DNA of 64,000 nt from Pseudomonas paraversuta. GTDB lineage: Bacteria; Pseudomonadota; Gammaproteobacteria; Pseudomonadales; Pseudomonadaceae. Below the pieces are notes generated by a model. It had not been told where the DNA came from, made no database searches, and saw only the letters and a program-made list of their open reading frames with translations. The translations under genes and the position numbers were made by a program. This document shows positions 35,478 to 45,397 of the stretch, one piece after another (within the stretch, counting starts at the first letter, position 1; the number at the start of each line of letters is the position of its first letter). The stretch spans positions 62,001 to 126,000 of the forward strand of contig NZ_CAJFCL010000005.1 in the NCBI RefSeq assembly GCF_904063065.1. The letters are read 5' to 3'.

Positions 35478-36218
35478 GTGGACAAGTACCTTTATGTGGC
35501 AATGACCGGCGCCAGCCAGAACGCACTGGCGCAAAAGGCTCATGCCAACAATCTGGCGAACATCTCGACCAACGGCTTTCAGCGAGACCTGGAACAGGCC
35601 CGCTCGATGCCGGTGTTCGGTGACAGCTTTCCAGCACGTGCCTTTGCCTTGACCGAGCGCCCGGCCACTGACTTCACCCCCGGGGCCATGATTGAAACCG
35701 GGCGCGATCTGGATGTGGCCGTGGCCGGTGATGGCTGGATGGCCGTGCAGTCTCCCGACGGCAGTGAAGCCTATGTGCGTACCGCGAGCATGAATGTGGA
35801 TGCCCTGGGCATTCTGCGTGCTGGCAATGGTATGCCGGTGATGGGCAACGGCGGGCCGATTGCCGTGCCGCCCGAGCAAAAAATCGAAGTCGGTGAAGAC
35901 GGCACCATCTCCATCCGCGCCATGGGCGAAGGCCCGCGGGTGATGGCGCAAGTGGACCGCATCAAGCTGGTTCAGCCGGACCTGAAAACCATGAGCAAGG
36001 GGCTGGACGGCATGATCCACACCAACGACGGCCAGCCGGCCCAGGCCGACGCCAACGTGCGCGTGGTCTCGGGGTTTCTGGAGGCGAGCAACGTCAATGC
36101 CGTCGACGAGATGACCTCGGTGCTGGCGCTGTCCAAGCAGTTCGAACTGCATATCAAAATGATGAACACCGCCAAAGAAGACGACCAGGCCATGACTCGC
36201 GTCCTGGCGATGAGCTAA
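35478..36218 (+). CDS. flgF: Flagellar proximal-rod protein FlgF
   Basis: A 246-aa rod subunit of the flagellar basal body. The rod/hook N-terminal motif NALAQKAHANNLANISTNGFQ and a C-terminal heptad helix EMTSVLALSKQFELHIKMM are both present. The start is GTG 35478 (VDKYLYVAMTGA), with AGAGG 9 nt upstream; this is the usual start in Pseudomonas. It is the first gene of flgFGHIJKL, exported by the flagellar type III system. Confidence 0.96.
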   Translation: MDKYLYVAMTGASQNALAQKAHANNLANISTNGFQRDLEQARSMPVFGDSFPARAFALTERPATDFTPGAMIETGRDLDVAVAGDGWMAVQSPDGSEAYVRTASMNVDALGILRAGNGMPVMGNGGPIAVPPEQKIEVGEDGTISIRAMGEGPRVMAQVDRIKLVQPDLKTMSKGLDGMIHTNDGQPAQADANVRVVSGFLEASNVNAVDEMTSVLALSKQFELHIKMMNTAKEDDQAMTRVLAMS

Positions 36219-36270
36219 CTCGGCCTATTACTTAAACGTGTCGCCCTGACCGGCGCGCGAGGAGAGCACC

Positions 36271-37056
36271 ATGCTTCCGGCACTGTGGGTTGCAAAAACA
36301 GGTTTGGCTGCACAAGACACCAACCTGACCACCATTTCCAACAACCTGGCCAACGTCTCGACCACCGGTTTCAAGCGTGATCGTGCCGAGTTTCAGGACT
36401 TGCTGTACCAGATCAAACGCCAGCCCGGCGCCCAGTCGACCCAGGACAGCGAACTGCCGTCGGGCCTGCAGGTCGGCACCGGGGTGCGCATTGTCGGCAC
36501 ACAAAAGAACTTCTCGGCCGGCAGCTTGCAAACCACCGACCAGCCGCTGGACATGGCGATCAATGGCCGCGGCTTTTTCCAGATCATGCAGCCGGACGGC
36601 ACCACGGCCTACAGCCGCGACGGTACCTTTCACCTGGATTCCAACGGCCAGATCGTCACCGCCAGCGGTTTTGCCCTGGAACCGGCAATTGTGGTGCCGG
36701 CCGATGCCCAGACTTTTACGGTCGGGCAGGATGGCACCGTGTCAGTAACGATTGCCGGCAACCCGGCCGCACAAGTGATAGGTAACGTGCAGACCGCCGA
36801 CTTCATCAACCCGGCCGGTTTGCAGTCCCAGGGTGGCAACCTGTTCCTGGAAACCGCGTCCAGCGGCGCACCGCAGATCGGTACCCCGGGCCTCAACGGT
36901 TTTGGCACCACGATGCAAAGCACCCTGGAAACCTCGAACGTCAGCACCGTGGAAGAAATGGTCAACATGATCACCACCCAGCGCGCTTACGAGATGAACT
37001 CCAAAGTGATTTCCACCGCCGACCAGATGCTGTCGTTTGTCACGCAAAATCTGTAA
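36271..37056 (+). CDS. flgG: Flagellar distal-rod protein FlgG
   Basis: A 261-aa distal rod protein. It has [21 protein letters not shown] near the N terminus, [16 protein letters not shown]-like sequence near the C terminus, and the FlgG-specific [17 protein letters not shown] segment. Length matches the family (260-262). A GAGGAG site lies upstream, 52 bp after flgF. Confidence 0.97.
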   Translation: MLPALWVAKTGLAAQDTNLTTISNNLANVSTTGFKRDRAEFQDLLYQIKRQPGAQSTQDSELPSGLQVGTGVRIVGTQKNFSAGSLQTTDQPLDMAINGRGFFQIMQPDGTTAYSRDGTFHLDSNGQIVTASGFALEPAIVVPADAQTFTVGQDGTVSVTIAGNPAAQVIGNVQTADFINPAGLQSQGGNLFLETASSGAPQIGTPGLNGFGTTMQSTLETSNVSTVEEMVNMITTQRAYEMNSKVISTADQMLSFVTQNL

Positions 37057-37072
37057 GTACGCAGGAGCCGTC

Positions 37073-37768
37073 ATGAAACCTTTTTGTTCTGTTCTGGCCT
37101 TGGCCGGCGTCACCTTTCTGGCGGGTTGCGTCAGCCCGCCACCACGGCCCAACGACCCGTATTACGCACCTGTCCTGCCGCGTACACCGCTGCCGGCAGC
37201 GGCCAATAACGGCTCGATTTACCAGGCTGGCTTTGAACAGAACCTGTACAGCGACCGCAAGGCGTTTCGCATTGGTGACATCATCACCATCACCCTGAAC
37301 GAGAAAACTCAGGCGAGCAAAAACGCCAACTCGGCGATCGGTAAAAACAGCAATACCAGCATCGGCCTGACCTCGTTGTTTGGCGGCGGCCTGACCACCA
37401 ACAACCCGCTGGGCGGTGGCGATCTGAGCCTCGATGCCGGCTACAGCGGCAGCCGCGCGACCAAGGGTGACAGCAAGGCCGGGCAGGGCAACAGCCTCAC
37501 CGGTTCGATCACCGTGACCGTGGCCGATGTATTGCCCAACGGCATCATCGCGGTACGTGGCGAGAAGTGGATGACGCTGAACACCGGTGACGAACTGGTA
37601 CGGATTGCCGGCCTGGTCCGCGCCGATGACATCAGCACCGACAACACCGTGTCCTCGACCCGGGTGGCTGATGCGCGCATTACCTACTCGGGCACCGGCT
37701 CGTTTGCCGATGCCAGTCAGCCGGGCTGGTTTGACCGCTTCTTCCTTAGCCCGCTGTTTCCTTTCTAA
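37073..37768 (+). CDS. flgH: Flagellar L-ring lipoprotein FlgH
   Basis: A 231-aa outer-membrane lipoprotein forming the L-ring. The lipobox LAGC ends a signal peptide of about 18 residues. [27 protein letters not shown] is the family hallmark, and it ends with [15 protein letters not shown] chose ATG 37073, which has GCAGGAG upstream; the in-frame start at 37037 is inside flgG. Confidence 0.97.
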   Translation: MKPFCSVLALAGVTFLAGCVSPPPRPNDPYYAPVLPRTPLPAAANNGSIYQAGFEQNLYSDRKAFRIGDIITITLNEKTQASKNANSAIGKNSNTSIGLTSLFGGGLTTNNPLGGGDLSLDAGYSGSRATKGDSKAGQGNSLTGSITVTVADVLPNGIIAVRGEKWMTLNTGDELVRIAGLVRADDISTDNTVSSTRVADARITYSGTGSFADASQPGWFDRFFLSPLFPF

Positions 37769-37786
37769 TAAAGAGTCCATTTAGTG

Positions 37787-38899
37787 ATGACCGCCCATCT
37801 CAAGCACTTGCTGGCAGCCGTACTGCTGATGTCGACCGCCCTGGGCGTTCACGCCGAGCGGTTGAAGGACATCGCCAGCATTTCTGGCGTGCGCTCCAAC
37901 CAATTGATTGGTTATGGCCTGGTGGTCGGACTTAACGGTACGGGCGACCAGACCACACAAACCCCGTTCACCCTGCAGACGTTCAACAATATGCTCTCGC
38001 AGTTCGGGATCAAGGTGCCGCCTGGCTCGGGTAACGTGCAGCTGAAAAACGTCGCCGCGGTGTCCATCAGTGCCGATTTACCGGCGTTCGCCAAGCCGGG
38101 GCAGGTGATCGATATCACCGTTTCCTCCATCGGCAACTCCAAAAGCCTGCGCGGCGGCACGCTGTTGCTCACACCGCTCAAGGGTATCGATGGCAATGTC
38201 TATGCGGTCGCCCAGGGCAACCTGGTGGTGGGCGGTTTTGATGCCGAAGGTCGCGACGGTTCGAAAATCACCGTCAACGTGCCTTCGGCCGGGCGCATTC
38301 CCGGCGGAGCTTCGGTAGAGCGTGCGGTGCCGAGCGGTTTCAACCAGGGCAACAGCTTGACCCTGAACCTCAATCGTTCGGACTTCACCACGGCCAAGCG
38401 CGTGGTCGACAAGATCAACGACTTGCTCGGCCCCGGTGTCGCCCAGGCGATTGATGGCGGCTCGGTGCGTGTCACTGCGCCACTGGACCCGAGCCAGCGG
38501 GTCGACTACCTGTCGATCCTGGAAAACCTCGAAGTCGACCCGGGGCAGGCAGTGGCCAAAGTCATCATCAACTCGCGCACCGGCACCATAGTGATCGGCC
38601 AGAACGTCAAGGTTTCGCCTGCGGCCGTGACCCACGGCAGCCTGACCGTCACCATCACCGAAGACCCGATCGTCAGCCAGCCGGGCCCGTTGTCCAACGG
38701 CCAGACCGCTGTCGTGCCGCGTTCGCGGCTCAATGCACAGCAGGAAGCCAAGCCGATGTTCAAATTTGGCCCGGGCACCACGCTGGACGAAATTGTCCGG
38801 GCGGTGAATCAGGTTGGCGCGGCGCCTGGGGACTTGATGGCGATTCTCGAAGCGTTGAAACAGGCCGGCGCCCTGCAAGCCGACCTGATAGTGATCTGA
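37787..38899 (+). CDS. flgI: Flagellar P-ring protein FlgI
   Basis: A 370-aa periplasmic P-ring protein. It has a signal peptide ([18 protein letters not shown] region) followed by the near-invariant mature start [20 protein letters not shown]. The GTG at 37784 is an alternative start one codon earlier. The sequence is strongly conserved to the end, [20 protein letters not shown]. It lies 15-18 bp after flgH. Confidence 0.97.
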   Translation: MTAHLKHLLAAVLLMSTALGVHAERLKDIASISGVRSNQLIGYGLVVGLNGTGDQTTQTPFTLQTFNNMLSQFGIKVPPGSGNVQLKNVAAVSISADLPAFAKPGQVIDITVSSIGNSKSLRGGTLLLTPLKGIDGNVYAVAQGNLVVGGFDAEGRDGSKITVNVPSAGRIPGGASVERAVPSGFNQGNSLTLNLNRSDFTTAKRVVDKINDLLGPGVAQAIDGGSVRVTAPLDPSQRVDYLSILENLEVDPGQAVAKVIINSRTGTIVIGQNVKVSPAAVTHGSLTVTITEDPIVSQPGPLSNGQTAVVPRSRLNAQQEAKPMFKFGPGTTLDEIVRAVNQVGAAPGDLMAILEALKQAGALQADLIVI

Positions 38900-38909
38900 G
38901 GCCGTCATC

Positions 38910-40163
38910 ATGGATATGCGTAAGAGCGGTGCGGTCAGTGGCAGCGATTCGGGCGCCTTTACCGACCTCAATCGTCTGAACAAGCTGAAGGTCGGCGACC
39001 GCGAAAGCGACAGCAACATGCGCAAGGTGGCGCAGGAATTCGAGTCGCTGTTCCTCAACGAGATGCTCAAGTCCATGCGCTCGGCGAACGAAGTGCTGGG
39101 CAAGGACAACCCGCTCAACACCCCGGCGGCCAAGCAGTATCAGGAGATGTACGACCAGCAACTGTCGGTGACCTTGTCCCGTCAGGGTGGCGGTATCGGT
39201 CTGGCCGATGTGCTGATGCGCCAGATGTCGAAGAACAAGTCCGCAGTGCCGGGGGAGGCCGCCACGGTTGCCTTGAACCCTGAGGTGAAAACACCTGCCC
39301 CGGTCGCCCCTGCGATCGACAGCCCGTTTGTGCGCTCCAGCGGCCAGCGTCCGCTGTGGGCTTCGCGGGTGGCCACCAGCGCCGTGGAAAGCGGCCATAA
39401 AAACGATGTGGCGATGCTCAATCAGCGTCGTCTGGCCTTGCCGAGCAAGCTGACCGATCGCTTGCTGGCCGGGATCGTGCCTTCGGCCGATGCGGCCCGC
39501 TCAACCCTCAATACCGGTACGGTGCCCGGGCGCACCAGCCCGTCGCTGGATGCGGTGATCAAAGGCAGCCGTCACCCCATGCTCAGCGCCGGCGGTGTGC
39601 AAGGGCGGATGCAGATTTACGGGCGTGCCGTGGCGCAACCGCCATTGGCTCCGGCCAAACAGGCATTCGAGTCGCCGGACGCTTTTGTGGCCACCATGTT
39701 GCCGATGGCGCAGCAGGCCGCCGACCGTATCGGTGTCGATCCGCTGTATCTGGTGGCGCAAGCGGCACTGGAAACCGGCTGGGGCAAGTCGGTGATGCGC
39801 CAGCAGGACGGCAGCAGCAGTCACAACCTGTTCGGCATCAAGGCCACTGGCAGTTGGCAGGGGCCGCAGGCTCGGGCAATTACCAGCGAGTTCAAGGGCG
39901 GGCAGATGGTCAAGGAGACGGCGGACTTCCGTTCCTACGACTCCTATCAGGACAGCTTCCACGATTTGGTCACGCTGTTGCAAAGCAACAATCGTTATAA
40001 AGAAGTGCTGAACGCAGCCGATAAACCAGAGCAGTTTGTTCGCGAGTTGCAGAAGGCCGGTTATGCAACCGACCCTGAGTACGCGAGCAAGATTTCGCAG
40101 ATTGCCAAGCAAATGAAGACCTACCAGAGCTACGTCTCGACGGGTTCTTTCACGCATTTATAA
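38910..40163 (+). CDS. flgJ: Flagellar rod cap / peptidoglycan hydrolase FlgJ
   Basis: A 417-aa bifunctional protein. The N-terminal rod-binding domain (residues 25-105; QEFESLFLNEMLKSMR) caps the growing rod. A variable linker (about 110-255) leads to a C-terminal GH73 glucosaminidase domain with the catalytic Glu in AQAALETGWGKSV and the YDSYQDSFHDLVTLL block. It opens the peptidoglycan for rod passage. It lies 10 bp after flgI. Confidence 0.96.
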   Translation: MDMRKSGAVSGSDSGAFTDLNRLNKLKVGDRESDSNMRKVAQEFESLFLNEMLKSMRSANEVLGKDNPLNTPAAKQYQEMYDQQLSVTLSRQGGGIGLADVLMRQMSKNKSAVPGEAATVALNPEVKTPAPVAPAIDSPFVRSSGQRPLWASRVATSAVESGHKNDVAMLNQRRLALPSKLTDRLLAGIVPSADAARSTLNTGTVPGRTSPSLDAVIKGSRHPMLSAGGVQGRMQIYGRAVAQPPLAPAKQAFESPDAFVATMLPMAQQAADRIGVDPLYLVAQAALETGWGKSVMRQQDGSSSHNLFGIKATGSWQGPQARAITSEFKGGQMVKETADFRSYDSYQDSFHDLVTLLQSNNRYKEVLNAADKPEQFVRELQKAGYATDPEYASKISQIAKQMKTYQSYVSTGSFTHL

Positions 40164-40173
40164 GGTTTGAACC

Positions 40174-42222
40174 ATGGCGAGTTTGATCAACATCGGGATG
40201 TCGGGGCTGAACGCCAGCCAGGGGGCTTTGGCCACGGTCGGCAATAACATTGCCAACGCCAACACCTCGGGCTACTCGCGCCAGCAGATCGTGCAGGGCA
40301 GTGCCGGCTCGCAGCAAGTGGGCGGGGTGTTTATCGGCACCGGCACCACCCTGGCTGACGTGCGCCGGGTGTACAACTCCTACCTCGATGCGCAGTTGCA
40401 AACCACCACTTCATTGAACGGCGATGCCCAGGCTTACCTCGACCAGATAGGTTCGGTGGACAAGCTGCTGTCAGATAAAAGTACCGGTGTCTCGGCCGTA
40501 CTCAACAGCTTCTTCTCGTCCTTGCAAACGGCGGCCGGCGCCCCCGGCGACGCGTCCGCCCGCCAGTTGCTGCTGACCAATGCACAAGCCTTGAGCAACC
40601 GCTTCAACTCGATCTCGACCCAGCTCAACCAGCAAAACGAAGGCATCAACAGCCAGCTGGACACCCTGACCTCGATGGTCAACCAGCACACGGCCACCAT
40701 TGCCTCGCTGAACAAGCAGATCGCCCAGGCCACCACCGCCGGCAATACGCCGAACAACTTGCTGGATGCCCGCAACGAGGCCGTGCGTACCCTGAATGAA
40801 CTGGTCGGAGTAACGGTCCAGGAACACGACAACGTCTATGACGTGACCCTGGGGACGGGGCAGGCGCTGGTGCAGGGCAATACCTCCAATACCCTGTCGG
40901 CGGTGCCGGGCAAGGTCGATAAAAGCCAGTTCAGCATTCAGATCAACTACGCGCAGTCCAGCTCTGACGTGACCTCGGTCATCTCCGGCGGCAAGATCGG
41001 CGGCCTGTTGCGCTATCGCGATGACGTGCTGGCACCGGCCATGAACGATCTGGGGCGCACCGCGATTGTGGTCGCCGACGCGATCAACAAGCAGTTGGGG
41101 CAGGGCCTGGATGCCAATGGCGAGTTTGGCTCGTCGATGTTCAACAGCATCAACAGCGCACAGGCCATCAGCCAGCGCAGCCTTGCCGCGACCGGTAACA
41201 GCCCGGGCTCGGGCAACCTGAACGTCAGCATCACCGACAGTGGCGCATTGACTGCCTACGACTATCAGGTGACGTTCACCAGCGACAAGGACTACACGGT
41301 CAGACGCTCGGACGGCACCAGCATGGGGGCCTTCAATCTGGATCAAAAGCCGGCTGCGGTCATCGACGGCTTCACCATGGACCTTAACGGTGGTGCGTTG
41401 AGCAAAGGTGATCAATTCAAGGTCAGCCCGACCCGCAACGGCGCCAGCAACATCGGCGTACAGATGAGCGATGCCAGTAAATTGGCGTTCGCCGGCCCTT
41501 TGGTGGCAGGCAAGGGCGGCTCCAACAGCGGTACGGGGGCCTTGAGCACGCCGATCCTGTCCTCGGCGCTGGATATTTACGCGGGTGCGGACCTCGGCCT
41601 GGCGCAGTCGCAGATTGAAGGCGCAATGCCGGTACGGATTGCTTTTGACGAAGCTGCAAACGGCGCCCAGGGCTACCGCGTGCTGAACGAAAAAGGCGAG
41701 GAAATCGGTAAAGGCACCCTAGTGCCGGGCCAGGACAACAAGGTCACGATCAACCTGCCGGTGCTGGACGCTGCGGGCTTGCCGGTCACAAACGCCGACG
41801 GCACGCCGAAAACCATTGGCTTTGACACCACCATCAGCGGGTCGCCGGCCAAGGGCGACAGCTTCGACATCAAGTTCAACAAGGACGGCAAGGCGGACAA
41901 CACCAACGCCAACCTGTTGCTGGGCCTGCAAACCAAAGCCACGGTCGGCGTCGGCAAGGACGGCACCGGCGGCGTCAGCATGGGTTCTTCCTACAGCCAG
42001 TTGGTGGCGAAAGTCGGTGGCCAGGCCAGTCAGGCCGCCGTCGACGGCACGGCCAACACCGCCGCGCTGGCGTATGCCACGCAGACCCGCAGCTCGGTGT
42101 CCCAGGTCAACCTGGATGAAGAGGCCTCCAACCTGGTCAAGTTTCAGCAGTACTACACCGCATCGTCGCAGATCATCAAAGCGGCGCAAGAAACCTTCAG
42201 CACGCTGATCAACAGTCTTTAA
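40174..42222 (+). CDS. flgK: Flagellar hook-filament junction protein FlgK (HAP1)
   Basis: A 682-aa junction protein. The N-terminal ASLINIGMSGLNASQGALAT and C-terminal NLDEEASNLVKFQQYYTASS helices are canonical. The middle is longer than in enteric FlgK (about 550 aa) and contains two copies of a beta-module: a YxVxFTS-like strand, a GFxxDL strand and a final KGDxFxxxxxxxG hairpin, encoded at about 41258-41436 and 41629-41889. Similar modules recur in FlgL. Confidence 0.95.
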   Translation: MASLINIGMSGLNASQGALATVGNNIANANTSGYSRQQIVQGSAGSQQVGGVFIGTGTTLADVRRVYNSYLDAQLQTTTSLNGDAQAYLDQIGSVDKLLSDKSTGVSAVLNSFFSSLQTAAGAPGDASARQLLLTNAQALSNRFNSISTQLNQQNEGINSQLDTLTSMVNQHTATIASLNKQIAQATTAGNTPNNLLDARNEAVRTLNELVGVTVQEHDNVYDVTLGTGQALVQGNTSNTLSAVPGKVDKSQFSIQINYAQSSSDVTSVISGGKIGGLLRYRDDVLAPAMNDLGRTAIVVADAINKQLGQGLDANGEFGSSMFNSINSAQAISQRSLAATGNSPGSGNLNVSITDSGALTAYDYQVTFTSDKDYTVRRSDGTSMGAFNLDQKPAAVIDGFTMDLNGGALSKGDQFKVSPTRNGASNIGVQMSDASKLAFAGPLVAGKGGSNSGTGALSTPILSSALDIYAGADLGLAQSQIEGAMPVRIAFDEAANGAQGYRVLNEKGEEIGKGTLVPGQDNKVTINLPVLDAAGLPVTNADGTPKTIGFDTTISGSPAKGDSFDIKFNKDGKADNTNANLLLGLQTKATVGVGKDGTGGVSMGSSYSQLVAKVGGQASQAAVDGTANTAALAYATQTRSSVSQVNLDEEASNLVKFQQYYTASSQIIKAAQETFSTLINSL

Positions 42223-42236
42223 GGGAGTCCTCGACG

Positions 42237-43826
42237 ATGCGTATCTCTACTTCCCAGTTTTTTGAGTCGACCAGTGCCACCTACCAGAACAACTTCTCGT
42301 CGGTGATCAAGACCCAGAGCCAGATCGACTCCGGCGTGCGCATTCAGACCGCTGGCGATGATCCGGTGGGTGCCGCGCGCCTGCTGCAATTGCAGCAGCA
42401 AAAAGACATGTTGGGTCAGTACACCACCAACATGAACGGTATCAAGGCGTCGCTGGGCAGTCAGGAAACCATCCTCGACAGCATCAACACCGCCCTGCAA
42501 AAGGCCAGTGAGCTGGCTCTGGGGGCTGGCAGCGGGAAAAGCGATGCCGATCGCGCGACGATTGCCAGCGAACTGGGGAGTATCGAAGACCAGGTGTTCA
42601 GCCTGCTCAACAGCAAGGATGCCGCGGGCAACTATATGTTCTCGGGCTCCAAGACCGATACGCCGCCCTATACCCGCAACAACGATGGCACTTACAGCTA
42701 TCAGGGCGACGATACCCAGCTCAATCTCAAGGTCTCGGACACCCTGAGCCTGGCCGGCAGCGACACGGCCAAAAGCTTTATGGAAAACTCGGTCAATACC
42801 GGGCGTACACAGGTCACTGCACTGCCGGTGGTAGACGCAACCGGTGCGGTTATCCCGGACAATGGCAAGGTTTCGCTGTCCGCCGGTTTGATCACCTCAA
42901 GCCCGGTGTTCAATAAAGGCTTTGCCGAGGGTCAGCCCTACACCCTGGAATTCACCAGCAGCACCCAGTACAAGCTGACTGACGCCCAGGGCAAGGACGT
43001 GACCTCTGAAGTGCCAGGCAATGGTGTCTTCGATTCCACCAAGGAGGGTGCTCACAGCATCAGCCTGCGCGGCGTATCGTTCGACATCAACCTGAACCTC
43101 AAGGACATCCCGGCAGCCGATCAGGATGCGGCGGTGGCGGGGCACTCTTTCACCCTCGAGGCCAAACCCGACACCTTCAACACCTCCCGTACCCCGAGCA
43201 ATACCTCGACGGCACAGATCACCGGGACTGGCGTGGCGGATGCCAAGGCCTACAGCGACAGCTTTCCGGGCAATGGTGCGGTGATCAAATTCACCAGTGA
43301 CACCGAATACGAAATCTACGCCCAGCCAGTGACTGCCAGCAGCAAGTCGATTGCCACCGGCAGCATGACCGGCGACACGCTCAGCGCCATGGGGGTTACC
43401 TTCGATTTCACCGGCGCGCGCGCGGCTGGCGACCAGTTTGTGGTCAACAGCAACAACCACCAGAGTCAAAGTGCGCTGGACACCATCAGCCAGCTGCGTA
43501 AAGCGCTGGTGATCCCCAGCGACAAAGATCCGGCGGCCCAGCAGATCCAGAAAGACGCCATCAACTCGGCCATAGGCAATCTGAAAAACGCCAGTGCCGG
43601 GGTCGACAGTGCCCGGGGTTCGATTGGTGCGCGCTTGAAGGCGGTGGATATCCAGACCGACGAAAACATCAGCATGGGCCTGGCCAACGATTCCACCACT
43701 GCCGCCATTGGCAACACAGACATGGCTGGTGCTTCGATCGACCTGGCATTCCAGAAAGCCATGCTTGAAGCCTCGCAACTGGCCTTCGTCAAGATCTCCC
43801 AGCTGAGCCTGTTCAATCAGCTGTAA
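42237..43826 (+). CDS. flgL: Flagellar hook-filament junction protein FlgL (HAP3)
   Basis: A 529-aa flagellin-like junction protein, longer than P. aeruginosa FlgL (about 440). Its N-terminal MRISTSQFFESTSATYQNNF and C-terminal DLAFQKAMLEASQLAFVKIS helices are typical. The outer domain carries two related beta-modules (about 42942-43170 and 43276-43470), each ending in an AGxxFxxxxxP or GDQFVVNSN hairpin. It lies 14 bp after flgK and is the last gene of the operon before a REPIN. Confidence 0.94.
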   Translation: MRISTSQFFESTSATYQNNFSSVIKTQSQIDSGVRIQTAGDDPVGAARLLQLQQQKDMLGQYTTNMNGIKASLGSQETILDSINTALQKASELALGAGSGKSDADRATIASELGSIEDQVFSLLNSKDAAGNYMFSGSKTDTPPYTRNNDGTYSYQGDDTQLNLKVSDTLSLAGSDTAKSFMENSVNTGRTQVTALPVVDATGAVIPDNGKVSLSAGLITSSPVFNKGFAEGQPYTLEFTSSTQYKLTDAQGKDVTSEVPGNGVFDSTKEGAHSISLRGVSFDINLNLKDIPAADQDAAVAGHSFTLEAKPDTFNTSRTPSNTSTAQITGTGVADAKAYSDSFPGNGAVIKFTSDTEYEIYAQPVTASSKSIATGSMTGDTLSAMGVTFDFTGARAAGDQFVVNSNNHQSQSALDTISQLRKALVIPSDKDPAAQQIQKDAINSAIGNLKNASAGVDSARGSIGARLKAVDIQTDENISMGLANDSTTAAIGNTDMAGASIDLAFQKAMLEASQLAFVKISQLSLFNQL

Positions 43827-43846
43827 TGCAGAATTTGCAGCATACC

Positions 43847-43933
43847 TGTGGGAGCTGGCTTGCCAGCGATACCGGCAAAACCGGCCTGTCTGAAGGGGCA
43901 GGGTGATGCTATCGCCGGCAAGACGACTCCCAC
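43847..43933. repeat. REPIN: inverted pair of family-A REPs after flgL
   Basis: TGTGGGAGCTGGCTTGCCAGCGAT at the left and ATCGCCGGCAAGACGACTCCCA at the right are inverted arms. The following interval to 44180 (about 250 bp) shows no other clear feature. Confidence 0.75.
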
Positions 43934-44180
43934 TTGATCCTCGGTTTACCCGAAACGTTTTGTAAAAAACCGCACCAAATCGAGTGACCTATGAGTCATA
44001 ACGCGCATCTTCACTGTATCGTGTGAAACGTACGGGCGGGTGCCGGGCCTTTTCCAGGCTGTTTTGTCTATTTTCATGCACCCATATTCGCCGCTTTTTG
44101 CGCGACTAAGCCCTTTTATTGTCAGCGCCCCTTGATTGTTCGAGCGGGTGATCTCCAGCTATTAGTATTGGGAAGCCACA

Positions 44181-45110
44181 ATGATTGGCATTAAAAGCAT
44201 CGCCAGTTACGTGCCTGCAAACGGTGTAGACAACTATGCCCAGGGCGCGAAGTTCTCCAAGGACGAAGACTTCATTCTGGGCAAGATTGGCTCGGCGTTT
44301 CTGCCGCGCAAAGATGCTGACCAGGAAACCTCGGACCTGTGTGTCGAGGCCGTCAACGCACTGTTTGCCAACAATCCGCAGCTCAAGCGCGAATCCATCG
44401 ACGCGCTGATCGTCGTGACCCAAAACGGTGACGCAGAAGGTTTGCCCCACACCGCTGCCATCGTCCAGGACAAACTGGGCCTGCCGACCCACGTGGCCGC
44501 CTTTGATATTTCCCTGGGGTGCTCGGGCTATGTCTACGGCATCTACGCGATGAAAGGCTTCATGGAAGCCACGGGCCTGAAAAACGGCCTGCTGATCACC
44601 GCCGACCCGTATTCGAAAATCGTCGACCCCGAAGACCGCAACACCACCATGCTCTTCGGCGACGCCGCTACCGCCACCTGGATGGGTGAAGACGCACCCT
44701 GGCAGCTGGGCAAGGCCAAGTTCGGCACCGACGGTTCGGGTGCCCCGCACTTGAAAGTCAGCGACGGCGTGTTCTTTATGAATGGCCGCCAGGTATTCAA
44801 CTTCGCGTTGCTTAAAGTGCCTGCACACTTGCACGAGTTGATGGACGAGTCGCAACTGACCTCCCAGGACATCGACGCCTTCTGCATCCACCAGGGCAGC
44901 GCGGCGATCGTTGATGCGGTCGCTCGGCGCTTCGAAGGCGAGCCGGAGAAGTTCATCAAGGACATGGTCGAGACCGGCAACACCGTGTCCTCGAGCATTC
45001 CGTTGCTGCTGGAAAAGCACGTGATGGACACCCCTGACTGGAAGCGCGTGGCCCTGAGCGGCTTCGGCGTAGGCCTGTCATGGGGCTCGGCGATCATCTA
45101 TCGCCCTTGA
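44181..45110 (+). CDS. Ketoacyl-ACP synthase III-like enzyme in the flagellin locus
   Basis: A 309-aa thiolase-fold enzyme of the FabH family with an intact Cys-His-Asn triad: C114 in SLGCSGYVYG, H237 in CIHQGS and N267 in ETGNTVSSS. It lacks the substrate-gate residues that would mark it as housekeeping FabH. It stands between flgL and fliC, where P. syringae carries fgt1, fgt2 and a KAS III gene (orf3) for flagellin glycan synthesis. Here the two glycosyltransferases are absent from the interval. It probably makes an acyl group for a flagellin sugar; that is inference. Confidence 0.85.
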   Translation: MIGIKSIASYVPANGVDNYAQGAKFSKDEDFILGKIGSAFLPRKDADQETSDLCVEAVNALFANNPQLKRESIDALIVVTQNGDAEGLPHTAAIVQDKLGLPTHVAAFDISLGCSGYVYGIYAMKGFMEATGLKNGLLITADPYSKIVDPEDRNTTMLFGDAATATWMGEDAPWQLGKAKFGTDGSGAPHLKVSDGVFFMNGRQVFNFALLKVPAHLHELMDESQLTSQDIDAFCIHQGSAAIVDAVARRFEGEPEKFIKDMVETGNTVSSSIPLLLEKHVMDTPDWKRVALSGFGVGLSWGSAIIYRP

Positions 45111-45126
45111 GCTGAGGCTTGAACCA

Positions 45127-45162
45127 CAAAACGCCCATGGCCAGAAGCCATGGGCGTTTTGC
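45127..45162 (+). terminator. Rho-independent terminator of the KAS III gene
   Basis: AAAACGCCCATGG and CCATGGGCGTTTT are perfect inverted arms with loop CCAGAAG, starting 17 bp after the stop. Confidence 0.88.
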
Positions 45163-45178
45163 GTTGTGGCGTCCCCAC

Positions 45179-45208
45179 TGCAGGAGCTGGCAAGCCAGCT
45201 CCCACAGG
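45179..45208. repeat. Short palindrome (REP remnant) upstream of fliC
   Basis: GGAGCTGGC and GCCAGCTCC are perfect arms with a 2-nt loop. It lies between the terminator and the fliC promoter. Confidence 0.5.
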
Positions 45209-45290
45209 CAAACAGATCAGCTCCGGGTCTGTGTAACCCCTTGAAACACAAGGGCTGGCCCCCTGCCAGTAAAAAAAATTAAAAAACCCC

Positions 45291-45317
45291 TCAAGCAACC
45301 TGCATTCACGACGATAA
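45291..45317 (+). promoter_or_regulatory. fliC: Sigma-28 (FliA) promoter of fliC
   Basis: TCAAG (45291-45295), a 14-nt spacer and GACGATAA (45310-45317) match the FliA consensus (TCAAG-N13-16-GCCGATAA) with one change. It lies 81 bp before the fliC ATG. Confidence 0.8.
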
Positions 45318-45397
45318 CTATTACGAAGGTTCTCTAGGCCACACCCGGCGGTTGCCAGGGCCGGAAGCCGCAGTATTCATCCAATGAGGATTTCGTC

